From positions 2,751,501 through 2,815,500 of the forward strand of contig NZ_JACCFP010000001.1 in the NCBI RefSeq assembly GCF_013410655.1: a stretch of DNA of 64,000 bases, read 5' to 3'. The stretch comes from Nocardioides thalensis (GTDB taxonomy: Bacteria; Actinomycetota; Actinomycetes; Propionibacteriales; Nocardioidaceae). Of this stretch, positions 46,184-54,134 are shown piece after piece. Within the stretch, counting starts at the first letter, position 1, and every line of letters starts with the position of its first letter. A program made the translations under genes and the position numbers. Under the pieces are notes generated by a model. That model saw only the letters and a program-made list of their open reading frames with translations. It did no database searches and was not told where the DNA came from.

Positions 46184-46546
46184 TCATGAGCGGGTGCTCC
46201 AGCTTCTGTCGGTCGGATTCGGTGCCTGCGAGGAGAGGTACTCCCCCACCGGTGCGCTGGACAGCCCTGCCGTCCCCTGCGTCACGCGCAGGGCTCGGGC
46301 GAAGGCTTTCCGCCGCACCGCGAGGTCGTAGCACGCGGTCGTGGGGTGCAGGTGCGCTCCACGGCCGGGTGCGGTGCCGTCGGGATCGGGGACCACGACC
46401 GGGCGGCCGTGCTCGTCCGAGCCGGCGGTCACCCGCAACAACTCGCGTCGGGAGGCCCGCTTCCGGCATCCGATGCAGGTCCGGACGGGGCCCTCGGAGA
46501 GGGAATCGTCCGGGGACGCAGGGATATTCCTTTGGCGTGCCACCAA
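46184..46546 (-). CDS. ylxR: YlxR family (RNase P modulator) protein
   Basis: 120 residues. Core VRTCIGCRKRASRRELLRV and GRGAHLHPTTACYDLAVRRKAFARALR match YlxR/DUF448, reported to modulate RNase P in Firmicutes. Start is TTG (46546) or the next codon GTG; residues before VRTCIGC are weakly conserved, so the exact start is uncertain. Normally follows nusA directly, but here two other genes lie between. Confidence 0.9.
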   Translation of the reverse strand: MVARQRNIPASPDDSLSEGPVRTCIGCRKRASRRELLRVTAGSDEHGRPVVVPDPDGTAPGRGAHLHPTTACYDLAVRRKAFARALRVTQGTAGLSSAPVGEYLSSQAPNPTDRSWSTRS

Positions 46547-46611
46547 ACGGAAACTCTACCGCGTCAGGCGCAGCGAGCACGAACCGGCGTGCGCGGCGGG
46601 GCCGCACCGCG

Positions 46612-46617
46612 TAGAAC
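46612..46617 (+). promoter_or_regulatory. -10-like TAGAAC, leaderless geometry
   Basis: Six bases before the GTG of the GH16-like gene; the last base is C rather than T, so a weaker match than the others. Confidence 0.3.
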
Positions 46618-46623
46618 AGTGGC

Positions 46624-47394
46624 GTGGACACGTTCCTCGACCGGTTCACCGGGCCCGACCTCGATCGTTCCCGTTGGCTGCCCCACTATCTGCCCGCGTG
46701 GTCGTCGCGGGAGGCGACAGCCGCGGCCTACCGCCTCGACGGCGCCGGCCTCACCCTGGAGATCCCCGTCGACCACCCGCTGTGGTGCCCCGACGACCAC
46801 CATCCCCCGCTGCGCGTCTCAGGCATCCAGTCCGGCAGCTGGTCCGGGCCGGTCGGGTCGTCCCGCGGCCAGCAGCGCTACCGCGAGGGTCTGGTCGTGC
46901 TGGCCGAGGAACCCCGCTTTGAGGGCTGGCTGCCGAGGTCCGGGCGGGTGGCGATCCGCGCCCGGATGACGCTCTCTCACCGCTCGATGGCCGCGCTGTG
47001 GCTGGCCGGCTTCGAGGACGACCCCGAGCAGCTCCAGTGCGGTGAGCTGTGCGTGTTCGAGGTCTTCGGCCGCGCGCTCGGGCCGCCCGGGGCGCCCTCG
47101 GCCGAGGTCGGCGTCGGCATCAAGCCGTTCCGCGACCCGGCGCTGGCCGACGACTTCGCCGCACCCCGGGTCGACGTCGACGTCGCCGAGCCGCACACCT
47201 ACGCGGTCGACTGGGACGCCGACGAGGCGGTCTTCACCGTCGACGGCCAGGAGGTACGGCGCTGCGCGCGCCCGCCGACGTACCCGATGCAGCTGATGCT
47301 CGCGGTCTTCGACTTCCCGGACTGGTCGACGGGCGATGACGAGCACCTGGTGCCGCGGCTGGTGGTCGAGGAGGTCAGCGGCACCTCCGCGTGA
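46624..47394 (+). CDS. GH16-like concanavalin A-fold protein with altered active site
   Basis: 256 residues, no signal peptide. N-terminus DTFLDRFTGPDLDRSRWLPHYLP and the C-terminal beta-strands resemble the GH16/laminarinase jelly-roll. The position of the catalytic ExDxxE motif reads GELCVFEVFG, so both glutamates remain but the central Asp is Cys. May bind rather than cleave glycans, or cleave weakly. On the opposite strand to the nusA-infB operon it interrupts. Confidence 0.7.
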   Translation: MDTFLDRFTGPDLDRSRWLPHYLPAWSSREATAAAYRLDGAGLTLEIPVDHPLWCPDDHHPPLRVSGIQSGSWSGPVGSSRGQQRYREGLVVLAEEPRFEGWLPRSGRVAIRARMTLSHRSMAALWLAGFEDDPEQLQCGELCVFEVFGRALGPPGAPSAEVGVGIKPFRDPALADDFAAPRVDVDVAEPHTYAVDWDADEAVFTVDGQEVRRCARPPTYPMQLMLAVFDFPDWSTGDDEHLVPRLVVEEVSGTSA

Positions 47395-47400
47395 CCCTGC

Positions 47401-48963
47401 TCAGTCGCAGCCGGGCGCGCCTCCCCTGCGCTCGTACGTCGCGATCACCGTGCCGTCGTCGGCGCTGTACTCGAGGGTCCCGTCCGCCAGCACGGTCGCG
47501 TAGCCGTAGAGGGTCTGCTGGCCCTCGACCAGCGGCCAGCCATCCGGCGCACCCTCGCCGGCACCGGTCTCGACGCCCGGGCCGCCATCGGTCCTGCGCC
47601 AGGTCGCGTCGGCGAACCAGAGCCAGTCCATCCCGCAGTGCACATACATCGGGGCGTGGTAGCGGACGCCGACCGCTGGCTGCTCGCCCTGGGGCACCTC
47701 GACCAGCTCCACCCGTTCCGGCAGCGCGGGCTCGTCGGCCTCCGGTAGCTCGACCCCCGACGGCCAGGCGTACACGGTGCGACCGTCGCCCTCGCCGGCC
47801 ATCACCAGCACCGTGCCGTTCGCGGTCCCGGCGATGTGGTCGATCTCGCCGAGCCCCTCGGTGTCGACCGTGGTCCAGTTCCTCCCGTCGGCGCTGGCGA
47901 CGACGCGGGGGCCTGGCTGCCGCTCGTAGCCGCACTGGTCGATGTCGGCGTAGCAGACCTCGGGCTCCGACCAGCTCATGTCGTCGATGCCGGTGAGGGT
48001 GAAGAACCTGCCTGCGCCGGCCCACAGCGGGGCCCAGCCGTCGGCCTCCTCGTTGACCGGCAGCGCGTCGACCGGCTCCCAGGTGCGGCCGCCGTCGCCG
48101 GAGCGGATCGCCTGCGTGTCGGAGGCGCTGGTCGTCGCCACGACCGTCGGACCGTCGGCTTGCATCCCGGAGACCGCGTAGGCGCGGTCCAGCACCGGGT
48201 GGTCGACGCCCTCCCAGGAGCGGCCCCCGTCCTCGGACCGCCACAGCGCGGCCCGTCGGCCGACCCTGCCTGCGGCGAGCAGGGCGCCGCCGGTGGCCAC
48301 CACGTCGCTGACGGAGGACTCGTCGTCGTAGTCGCGGTAGTCGGGCACACCGGGCAGCAGCGCCTGGGTGAACGTCCGACCGTCGCCACTGGTCCAGGCG
48401 CGCGCCTCGAAGCCGCCCAGGTCGCCCTCGCTGCGGTGGCTGCCGACGACGACCAACCGGCCGTCGACGACCTGCAGGTCGCTGAACTCCACCGACGCGC
48501 CGAACCCGGTGACCTCCACCTGCTCCCAGGCCAGGCCGTCGTCGCTGCGCAGCGCGAGGGGGTCGTAGGTGAACTGCTCGTCACCGTCGACCTCCCGCAC
48601 CCCGGCGTTGCCGAGCGCGAACCAGGTGCCGTCGGCCAGCCTCACGGCGTCTGCGAGCGCGGGGTACCGCTCGTCGAGGTCGATCCGCCTTCCGGCCTCG
48701 AAGTCGCCGCCACCGCGCGACAGGTGCGGCTGGAGAACACCGTCATCGGACAGCATCAGCACCAAGGCGTCATCACCCTCCGTCACCAGCAGGGTCGGGA
48801 AGTCGACGGACGCCTCACCGCCGAGGTGTTGCGGCAGCCACTCCGGCGCCTCTGCGCGCGGGCCGGTCGGGTCGCCGGAGGGCCCGTCCCCGCACGCCGC
48901 CAGGACGAGGAGGGGCAGGCAGGCCGCTGCCGTGCGGAAGCGCATGCTGGTACGACGCGCCAT
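47401..48963 (-). CDS. Lipoprotein with sialidase/BNR-like beta-propeller repeats
   Basis: 520 residues. Signal peptide with lipobox LAAC, followed by repeated SxDxGxxW-type Asp-box motifs, for example [29 protein letters not shown] and SADGRNWTT, indicating a beta-propeller exposed outside the membrane. The C-terminal 90 residues carry two or three cysteines. Function unknown. Start could also be 48945 ([10 protein letters not shown]). Inserted between nusA and ylxR; its start is 18 nt from the nusA stop. Confidence 0.8.
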   Translation of the reverse strand: MARRTSMRFRTAAACLPLLVLAACGDGPSGDPTGPRAEAPEWLPQHLGGEASVDFPTLLVTEGDDALVLMLSDDGVLQPHLSRGGGDFEAGRRIDLDERYPALADAVRLADGTWFALGNAGVREVDGDEQFTYDPLALRSDDGLAWEQVEVTGFGASVEFSDLQVVDGRLVVVGSHRSEGDLGGFEARAWTSGDGRTFTQALLPGVPDYRDYDDESSVSDVVATGGALLAAGRVGRRAALWRSEDGGRSWEGVDHPVLDRAYAVSGMQADGPTVVATTSASDTQAIRSGDGGRTWEPVDALPVNEEADGWAPLWAGAGRFFTLTGIDDMSWSEPEVCYADIDQCGYERQPGPRVVASADGRNWTTVDTEGLGEIDHIAGTANGTVLVMAGEGDGRTVYAWPSGVELPEADEPALPERVELVEVPQGEQPAVGVRYHAPMYVHCGMDWLWFADATWRRTDGGPGVETGAGEGAPDGWPLVEGQQTLYGYATVLADGTLEYSADDGTVIATYERRGGAPGCD

Positions 48964-48981
48964 CGCGCCCAAGCGGTTCCG

Positions 48982-49965
48982 TCATGCCACCGGCGGGGGC
49001 GGCTCCTCGTCGGAGTGGATGTCGATCCGCCAGCCGGTGAGCCGCGCGGCGAGGCGGGCGTTCTGGCCCTCCTTGCCGATCGCCAGCGACAGCTGGAAGT
49101 CGGGCACGACCACGCGCGCGGAGCGAGCGTCGGGGTCGACGATCTCGACCTTGCTGACCTGGGCCGGGGACAGGGCGTTGGCGACCAGGCGGGCCGGATC
49201 GTCGGAGAAGTCGACGATGTCGATCTTCTCGCCGCCGAGCTCGGCCATCACGCTGCGCACCCGCTGGCCCATCGGGCCGATGCAGGCGCCCTTGGCGTTG
49301 ACACCGGACACCGTCGACCGGACCGCCATCTTCGTGCGATGGCCCGCCTCGCGGGCGATGGCCGCGATCTCGACGGTGCCGTCGGCGATCTCGGGCACCT
49401 CCAGCGCGAACAGCTTCTTCACGAGGTTGGGGTGCGACCGGGAGAGCGTGATCTGCGGCCCCCGCATGCCCTTGCGCACCGACACGACCAGGCACTTGAT
49501 GCGGGTGCCGTGGCGGTAGTCCTCGCCGGGCACGCGCTCGCTAGCGGGCAGCATCGCCTCGATCTTGCCGACGTCGACCAGCACGTCGTCGGGGTTGCGA
49601 CCCTGCTGGATGACGCCGGAGATGATGTCGCCCTCCTTGCCGGAGAACTCGCCGAACTTGATCTCGTCCTCGGCGTCGCGCAGCCGCTGGAGCATGATCT
49701 GCTTGGCCGTCGTCGCGGCGATCCGGCCGAAGCCCTCGGGCGTGTCGTCGTACTCGCCGATCTTGTTGCCCTCGTCGTCGACCTCGGGGGCGAGGACGGT
49801 GACGTGGCCGGTCTTGCGGTCGAGCTCGACCCGGGCGCCCTCGTGGTGCCCCTCGGTCTTCTGGTACGCCGTCAGCAGCGCCTGCTCGATGGCCTCGACG
49901 AGGACGTCGAACTTGATCTCCTTCTCCCGCTCGAGCATGCGCAGGATGTTCAGGTCGATGTCCAT
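48982..49965 (-). CDS. nusA: Transcription termination/antitermination factor NusA
   Basis: 327 residues. NusA_N domain ([28 protein letters not shown]), S1 domain ([11 protein letters not shown]), and two KH domains (VDPVGAC-type region [46 protein letters not shown]). Lacks the acidic C-terminal repeats of the E. coli protein, as usual in actinobacteria. Starts 4 nt after rimP. Confidence 0.96.
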   Translation of the reverse strand: MDIDLNILRMLEREKEIKFDVLVEAIEQALLTAYQKTEGHHEGARVELDRKTGHVTVLAPEVDDEGNKIGEYDDTPEGFGRIAATTAKQIMLQRLRDAEDEIKFGEFSGKEGDIISGVIQQGRNPDDVLVDVGKIEAMLPASERVPGEDYRHGTRIKCLVVSVRKGMRGPQITLSRSHPNLVKKLFALEVPEIADGTVEIAAIAREAGHRTKMAVRSTVSGVNAKGACIGPMGQRVRSVMAELGGEKIDIVDFSDDPARLVANALSPAQVSKVEIVDPDARSARVVVPDFQLSLAIGKEGQNARLAARLTGWRIDIHSDEEPPPPVA

Positions 49966-49969
49966 GTCG

Positions 49970-50446
49970 TCAGTCCTCGCTCTTGCGGTTGAACTCGATC
50001 TGCACGAGCGCCTTCTTGACGTCGGCATAGGCCAGCTCGCGCTGCGTGCCGTCGACCTCGAGGGTGACGGCGTCGTCGTCGGACGACGTGATCCGGCCGG
50101 TCAGGTCGCCGCCCTCGTGGAGCGACACCTTGACCAGGCGGGACTCGTTGCGGCGCCAGTGGCGCGGCAGCGTCAGCGGCCGGTCGACACCGCGCGACGT
50201 GACCTCGAGGGTGTAGGGCTGCTCGCCCATCACGTCGGAGTCGTCGAGGACCTCGTTGACCGTCCGGGTGGCCGCGGCGACGTCGTCGAGCGTGACGCCA
50301 CCGTCCTTGTCGACGGCGATCCGCAGCACGCGGCGCTTCCCGGCAGGGGTGATCTCGACGGCCTCCACGTCCAGGCCCAACGCCCCGAGCGGGCCGGTGA
50401 GCTCGGCCTCGATGCGTTCCGCGGTCGCGGCTTGGCTGGCGCTCAT
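49970..50446 (-). CDS. rimP: Ribosome maturation factor RimP
   Basis: 158 residues. 30S assembly factor: [33 protein letters not shown] and [15 protein letters not shown] are the family signatures. ATG at 50446 with GGGAGAG upstream. First gene of the nusA operon. Confidence 0.95.
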   Translation of the reverse strand: MSASQAATAERIEAELTGPLGALGLDVEAVEITPAGKRRVLRIAVDKDGGVTLDDVAAATRTVNEVLDDSDVMGEQPYTLEVTSRGVDRPLTLPRHWRRNESRLVKVSLHEGGDLTGRITSSDDDAVTLEVDGTQRELAYADVKKALVQIEFNRKSED

Positions 50447-50578
50447 CAGTGAGATCTCTCCCTGTCCTGTTGTGGGTCCAATTGTGGGCACCCGCTGGTC
50501 CGCGAGCAGTCGCGGACCGACCGGTGCCTGACCGTCCACGATAGCGGCTCCGGGCGCTCGGTCCCGCAACCTCGCGGG

Positions 50579-50584
50579 TAGGGT
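50579..50584 (+). promoter_or_regulatory. -10 element TAGGGT, leaderless geometry
   Basis: TANNNT six bases before the GTG of the following lipoprotein gene, no ribosome site between. Confidence 0.5.
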
Positions 50585-50590
50585 CTGCCC

Positions 50591-51067
50591 GTGCTCAGCC
50601 GCTCCCCCGTCGCCCGCCGCGGCCTGCTCCTCGGAGGGGTCGGCGCAGCCGTCGCCCTGGCCACAGGGTGCGGCAGCCAGGACGCCGGGTCCGGGGCGTC
50701 GGCAGAGCCGACCGCGCCCGCCGTCGGGGCCGACAGCGACCTGGTCGAACGGGTCGTCGGCGAGATCGGTACGGCGCTGGGAGCGGCGAGCGCCACGGCC
50801 CGCAGGCACCGCGGCCTGCGCGGGGTCGCCCGCGCGTTCGCGGACCTGCACCGCACCCACCTCGACCGGCTCGACGCGGACACCGAGGCGGACGGCTCCG
50901 CTCCTGGCGACGAGGCGTCGGCACGGGCGGCGTTGCTGCGCGCCGAGGAGCGGCTGCAACGACGACTCGTCGCGGCCGCGGTCGAGGCCCAGAGCGGGGC
51001 GCTCGCCCAGGTCTTCGCCGCGATGGCCGCCGGCGTCGCGCAGCAGCGGGCGGTGGCGGGCGCATGA
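50591..51067 (+). CDS. Small lipoprotein, helical, paired with ferritin-like gene
   Basis: 158 residues. N-terminus [21 protein letters not shown] combines a twin-arginine-like start and a lipobox, then an Ala/Arg-rich helical region. No named domain recognised. Stop and next start overlap as ATGA, so it works with the DUF4439 protein. Confidence 0.78.
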   Translation: MLSRSPVARRGLLLGGVGAAVALATGCGSQDAGSGASAEPTAPAVGADSDLVERVVGEIGTALGAASATARRHRGLRGVARAFADLHRTHLDRLDADTEADGSAPGDEASARAALLRAEERLQRRLVAAAVEAQSGALAQVFAAMAAGVAQQRAVAGA

Positions 51068-51480
51068 CCGCCACCGAGGCCCTCCAGCGCACCCTGGCCG
51101 CCGAGCACGCGGCGGTGTGGGTCTACGGCGCTCTCGGCGCGCAGACCTCGCAGTCGGCGACGCCGACGCTGTTCTCCGACGTCACCGCCGCCTACCTGGT
51201 GCACCAGGAGCGCCGCGACGCGCTGATCGGCCTCGTCGAGCAGGCCGGTGCCGAGCCGCGGGCGGCCGAGCCGGGCTACGAGCTGCCGGCGGACCTGTCG
51301 ACACCCACGGCGATCGCCGACCGCGCGCTGCGGATCGAGCGGGCGGCGGCATCGACGTACGCCTATCTGGTGGCGAGCACGAGAAGCGACCTGCGGGAGT
51401 GGGGCGTCGAGGCGCTCCTCGACTCCGCCGTGCGGCAGCTGGCGTTCGGCGGGAAGCCGGCGTCGCTCCCGGGGCTCTGA
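51064..51480 (+). CDS. DUF4439 ferritin-like protein
   Basis: 138 residues. Four-helix ferritin-like domain: [58 protein letters not shown]. Glu and His residues that could bind iron ([16 protein letters not shown] in RIERAA) are present. Function unproven. Fully coupled to the preceding lipoprotein. Confidence 0.85.
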   Translation: MTATEALQRTLAAEHAAVWVYGALGAQTSQSATPTLFSDVTAAYLVHQERRDALIGLVEQAGAEPRAAEPGYELPADLSTPTAIADRALRIERAAASTYAYLVASTRSDLREWGVEALLDSAVRQLAFGGKPASLPGL

Positions 51481-51523
51481 TCCCGACGCCTCACGCGTCG
51501 CAAAGCCCGTAATTGGCAGCGGC

Positions 51524-51580
51524 CCGCGATCTCGAACGCCGGGGGACTCCCGAGACGTCCCCCGAAATTCGGGATCGCGG
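51524..51580. other. Long nested RNA hairpin
   Basis: A 13-bp outer stem (one G-U) and an 8-bp inner stem are separated by a 3x3 internal loop; apical loop 9 nt. Starts 44 nt after the DUF4439 stop. No T-tract follows. Could be a terminator or part of a structured RNA. Confidence 0.6.
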
Positions 51581-51643
51581 ACCACTGGCGACCGGGGACA
51601 ACGGTCTGCCGCGTTCGGAGAGTGTGGGGCTCGCCGATCGCTT

Positions 51644-51660
51644 GTGCATGATCATGCAAC
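51644..51660. promoter_or_regulatory. 17-bp operator-like site, copy 1
   Basis: GTGCATGATCATGCAAC; its core TGCATGATCATGCA is a perfect 14-bp palindrome. 14 of 17 bases match copy 2, which starts 63 bp downstream. Confidence 0.55.
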
Positions 51661-51706
51661 ACAGGCCGCCGTGGGGTCATCCCAAGGCGTACCTCAGAAA
51701 CGTGCA

Positions 51707-51723
51707 GTGCAGGAACCTGCAAC
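51707..51723. promoter_or_regulatory. 17-bp operator-like site, copy 2
   Basis: GTGCAGGAACCTGCAAC, embedded in a longer dyad CGTGC...GCACG at 51701-51728. Same orientation as copy 1, about six helical turns away. Confidence 0.55.
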
Positions 51724-51860
51724 GCACGACCGGGCGTCGCAATCGCGAGAGGGCGTCCGAGAGAGCAGTGAGCCCGGGGAGCAGGACCGGGAACTGCAGC
51801 ATCATCGACCCGCGCCGCCGCCGAGCGCAATGGTCAAAGTGGACTAGACGACCGGGACCG

Positions 51861-52580
51861 TCACCAGGCGGCGATGATCCCCGGGATGTCCGCGAGCCGG
51901 TGGGCGACCGCGTCGGGCACGCCCTCGGTGTGGCCGACCTGCTCGGTCGGGATCGCGCTGTGCGGGATGTGGATCGCTCGCAGGCCCGCGTTCTGGGCGC
52001 CCCAGACGTCGTCGAAGAGCCGGTCACCGACGTAGACGCAGCGCGCCGGGTCGTTCACCTCGACCGCGTCCATCGCCGCGCGGAACGCCTCCGGGGCGGG
52101 CTTCGTCCACTGGACCTCGCTCGTGTAGACGTCGCCGTCGAGGAGGTCGAGCACGCCGTCCCGCTCGAAGAACCCGCGGTGCCACTCGCGGGGCCAGATC
52201 GTGTTGGAGAGGACGCCGACCTTGATGCCCTCGGACCGAAGGTGCTCCCACAGGGGACGCACCTCGGGGTCGGTCTCGGTGTGCGGCACCCAGAACTCGT
52301 AGTAGGCGGTCAGCAGCTCGGGGTCGTGCTCGAGGCCGGCCTCGACGAACAGGTCGGCGATCGTCGCGCTCTGCTGGTGGTCGCGGCTGCGGCCCCAGAT
52401 GACGCTGCCGGCCTCGTGCAGCCGGCGCGCGTGGAGGTGGCGGTCGTCCTCGCTGCTCGGCGTCGCGACGACCGCGGCCGCCAGCGCCAGCGACTCCGCG
52501 TGGAAGTCGACGTCGTGCCAGCGGGTCAGGGTGCCGCCCCAGTCGAAGATGACGGCCTCGATCTGGTGCGCGCTGGTCAT
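51861..52580 (-). CDS. HAD-family hydrolase
   Basis: 239 residues. Motif I reads FDWGGTL, with the nucleophile Asp kept but Gly replacing the usual acid/base Asp (DxD), motif II is VLSNTIW, motif III lysine in KPAPEAF, motif IV GDRLFDDVWGAQNAG. The cap insertion spans about 25-90. May be a phosphatase with altered mechanism. Begins 9 nt after the hydrolase gene stop, so it is co-transcribed with it. Confidence 0.87.
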   Translation of the reverse strand: MTSAHQIEAVIFDWGGTLTRWHDVDFHAESLALAAAVVATPSSEDDRHLHARRLHEAGSVIWGRSRDHQQSATIADLFVEAGLEHDPELLTAYYEFWVPHTETDPEVRPLWEHLRSEGIKVGVLSNTIWPREWHRGFFERDGVLDLLDGDVYTSEVQWTKPAPEAFRAAMDAVEVNDPARCVYVGDRLFDDVWGAQNAGLRAIHIPHSAIPTEQVGHTEGVPDAVAHRLADIPGIIAAW

Positions 52581-52589
52581 GCGCGGACT

Positions 52590-53465
52590 CTACGAGAGGC
52601 CACCCTCAACGGTGGCACCGGCGAACGCGGCGATCTCGTCGGCCACGCGCGCCGGCTGGTCGAGCGCGACGAACGTGCGCGCGCCGGGGACCTCGACGAG
52701 CCGCGCGTCCGGGAGGTCCGCCGCGAGACGACGCCCCAGTCCGATCTTGAAGAACCGGTCGGCGGGCGCCCAGCACAGCAGGACGGGCCGGTCGAACGCC
52801 GGGAGCCTGGTCGCCACGTCGACGAGGTCCGATCGTGCCCAGCCGCGTGCGAACGAGGCGACGTCGCGCCGAATGGCGGCGTCGTCCAGGTAGGGGCGTA
52901 CCCACGGATCCGTCTCGGCGGCCGTGAGCCGTCGCTCGACCAGCCCGCCGAAGCCGAGCAGTCCCACGCGGAGGCGGCCCACCCGTGTGGCCTGGAGGAG
53001 GAGCCGCCCGAGCCCGGGACGGCGGACGGCGCGGAACAGGAGCCCGAACGGGAACGGCGGGAACTGGTCGTAGGCGTCGCAGTTGGTGAGGACCAGGCGG
53101 CCGACGCGCGTGGCGTCCTCGTCGAGGAGGAACTGGCAGACTGCGCCGCCCGTATCGTTGCCGACGAGCGTCACGTCGCGGAGGTCGAGCGCGTCGAGGA
53201 ACGAGAGAACGATCCGGGCGATCCCGCGCGGGGAGAGGTCGGCGCCCTCGCGCATCGCGGTGGTGTGCGACGCCAAGGGCCAGGTCGGGGCCAGTGCGCG
53301 GAATCCCCGGGCGGCCAGCCGCTCGGGCACGTCGGACCAGAGGGTGTCGTCGACCAGGAACCCATGGACGAAGACGACGACCGGGCCGTCCGCGGGCCCG
53401 TGCTCCCGGTAGTGGATGGTGCCTGCCGGGAGGTCGATGCTGCGGCGGGTCGCTGGTGGGTTCAT
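52590..53465 (-). CDS. Alpha/beta hydrolase, dehalogenase/epoxide hydrolase-like
   Basis: 291 residues. Oxyanion motif FVHGF, nucleophile elbow GNDTGG with Asp (as in haloalkane dehalogenases and epoxide hydrolases), acid Asp candidate in WAPADRFF. The position of the catalytic His reads GARTFVALDQP, so Thr replaces His. The ATG at 53465 has GGAGG. Divergent from the TetR gene across twin repeats, so probably repressed by it. Confidence 0.85.
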   Translation of the reverse strand: MNPPATRRSIDLPAGTIHYREHGPADGPVVVFVHGFLVDDTLWSDVPERLAARGFRALAPTWPLASHTTAMREGADLSPRGIARIVLSFLDALDLRDVTLVGNDTGGAVCQFLLDEDATRVGRLVLTNCDAYDQFPPFPFGLLFRAVRRPGLGRLLLQATRVGRLRVGLLGFGGLVERRLTAAETDPWVRPYLDDAAIRRDVASFARGWARSDLVDVATRLPAFDRPVLLCWAPADRFFKIGLGRRLAADLPDARLVEVPGARTFVALDQPARVADEIAAFAGATVEGGLS

Positions 53466-53482
53466 CGCTGCCTCCACTACCG

Positions 53483-53520
53483 TTACGAACAGGTTGTACG
53501 TAACTTACGGACAGGTTGTA
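53483..53520. promoter_or_regulatory. Twin direct-repeat operator for the TetR/hydrolase divergon
   Basis: TTACGRACAGGTTGTA at 53483-53498 and 53505-53520, 15 of 16 identical, 22 bp apart. The second copy ends on the first base of the TetR ATG. A GTTACG...CGTAAC inverted repeat (53482-53504) overlaps the first copy. Confidence 0.7.
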
Positions 53521-54131
53521 TGAAAAGCAAGCGCACCCAGGCCGAGCGCTCGGCCGCCACCCGCGCCGCCCTCGTCGAGGCCGCTCGCCCGCTCTTCGCC
53601 GAGCAGGGATACGCCGCCGTGTCGACCGACCAGATCGCCCGGGTCGCGGGCGTCACCCGAGGCGCGCTGTACCACCAGTTCTCGGGCAAGGAGGAACTGT
53701 TCGCGGCCGTCTTCGAGCAGGTCGAGGCCGAGATCGCGGAACGGATCGGCGCGCAGATCGCCGCGGTTGGCCCGGACGACCTCCTCGCCACCATGCGGGC
53801 GAGCGTGGACGCCTGGCTCGAGGCCTGTGCCGACCCCGCCGTCCAGCGGATCGCACTCCTGGACGCACCGGCGGCCCTGGGCTGGGCCCGGTGGCGGGAG
53901 ATCGGGCTCCGCTACGGGCTGGGAGTCATCGAGCTGGGCCTCACGGCCGCCATCGACGGCGGTCTCCTGCCCGAGCAGCCGGTCCGGCCGCTGGCCCACG
54001 TGCTCGCCGGCGCGCTCGACGAGGCGGCGCTCTACTGCGCGACCGCCGAGGACCGCGCGGTCGCGACGGAGGAGGCGCGCGCCGCCCTGGTCGCGGTGAT
54101 CACCGGCCTGGTCGGCGACACCCCCGGGTAG
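53520..54131 (+). CDS. TetR-family transcriptional regulator
   Basis: 203 residues. N-terminal HTH (RAALVEAARPLFAEQGYAAVSTDQIARVAGVTRGALYHQFSGKEELF) is classical; the C-terminal ligand domain fits the TetR_C_33-like group. Likely represses itself and the divergent hydrolase-HAD pair. Stop is 3 nt from the convergent proS stop. Confidence 0.93.
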   Translation: MKSKRTQAERSAATRAALVEAARPLFAEQGYAAVSTDQIARVAGVTRGALYHQFSGKEELFAAVFEQVEAEIAERIGAQIAAVGPDDLLATMRASVDAWLEACADPAVQRIALLDAPAALGWARWREIGLRYGLGVIELGLTAAIDGGLLPEQPVRPLAHVLAGALDEAALYCATAEDRAVATEEARAALVAVITGLVGDTPG

Positions 54132-54134
54132 TCG

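Larger units (their letters stand above)
51481..51860. other. 380-bp non-coding gap with several dyads
   Basis: No convincing gene between the convergent DUF4439 and HAD genes. It holds a 6-bp hairpin directly after the DUF4439 stop (51484-51500), a long two-part hairpin (51524-51580) and two related 17-bp near-palindromes. Short frames in it have atypical composition and were not accepted. Confidence 0.7.

Noticed and set aside
43214..46189. Open frame of 991 codons antisense to infB
   Set aside because: Extreme GC at wobble positions keeps antisense frames open; its translation is low-complexity and follows the infB codons. infB has complete domain evidence.
51513..53519. Upstream extension of the TetR frame and short frames in the 51.5-51.85 kb gap
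   Set aside because: The extension runs antisense through HAD and hydrolase genes; short frames in the gap have no ribosome site, no domain and Arg/Ser/Pro-rich content.
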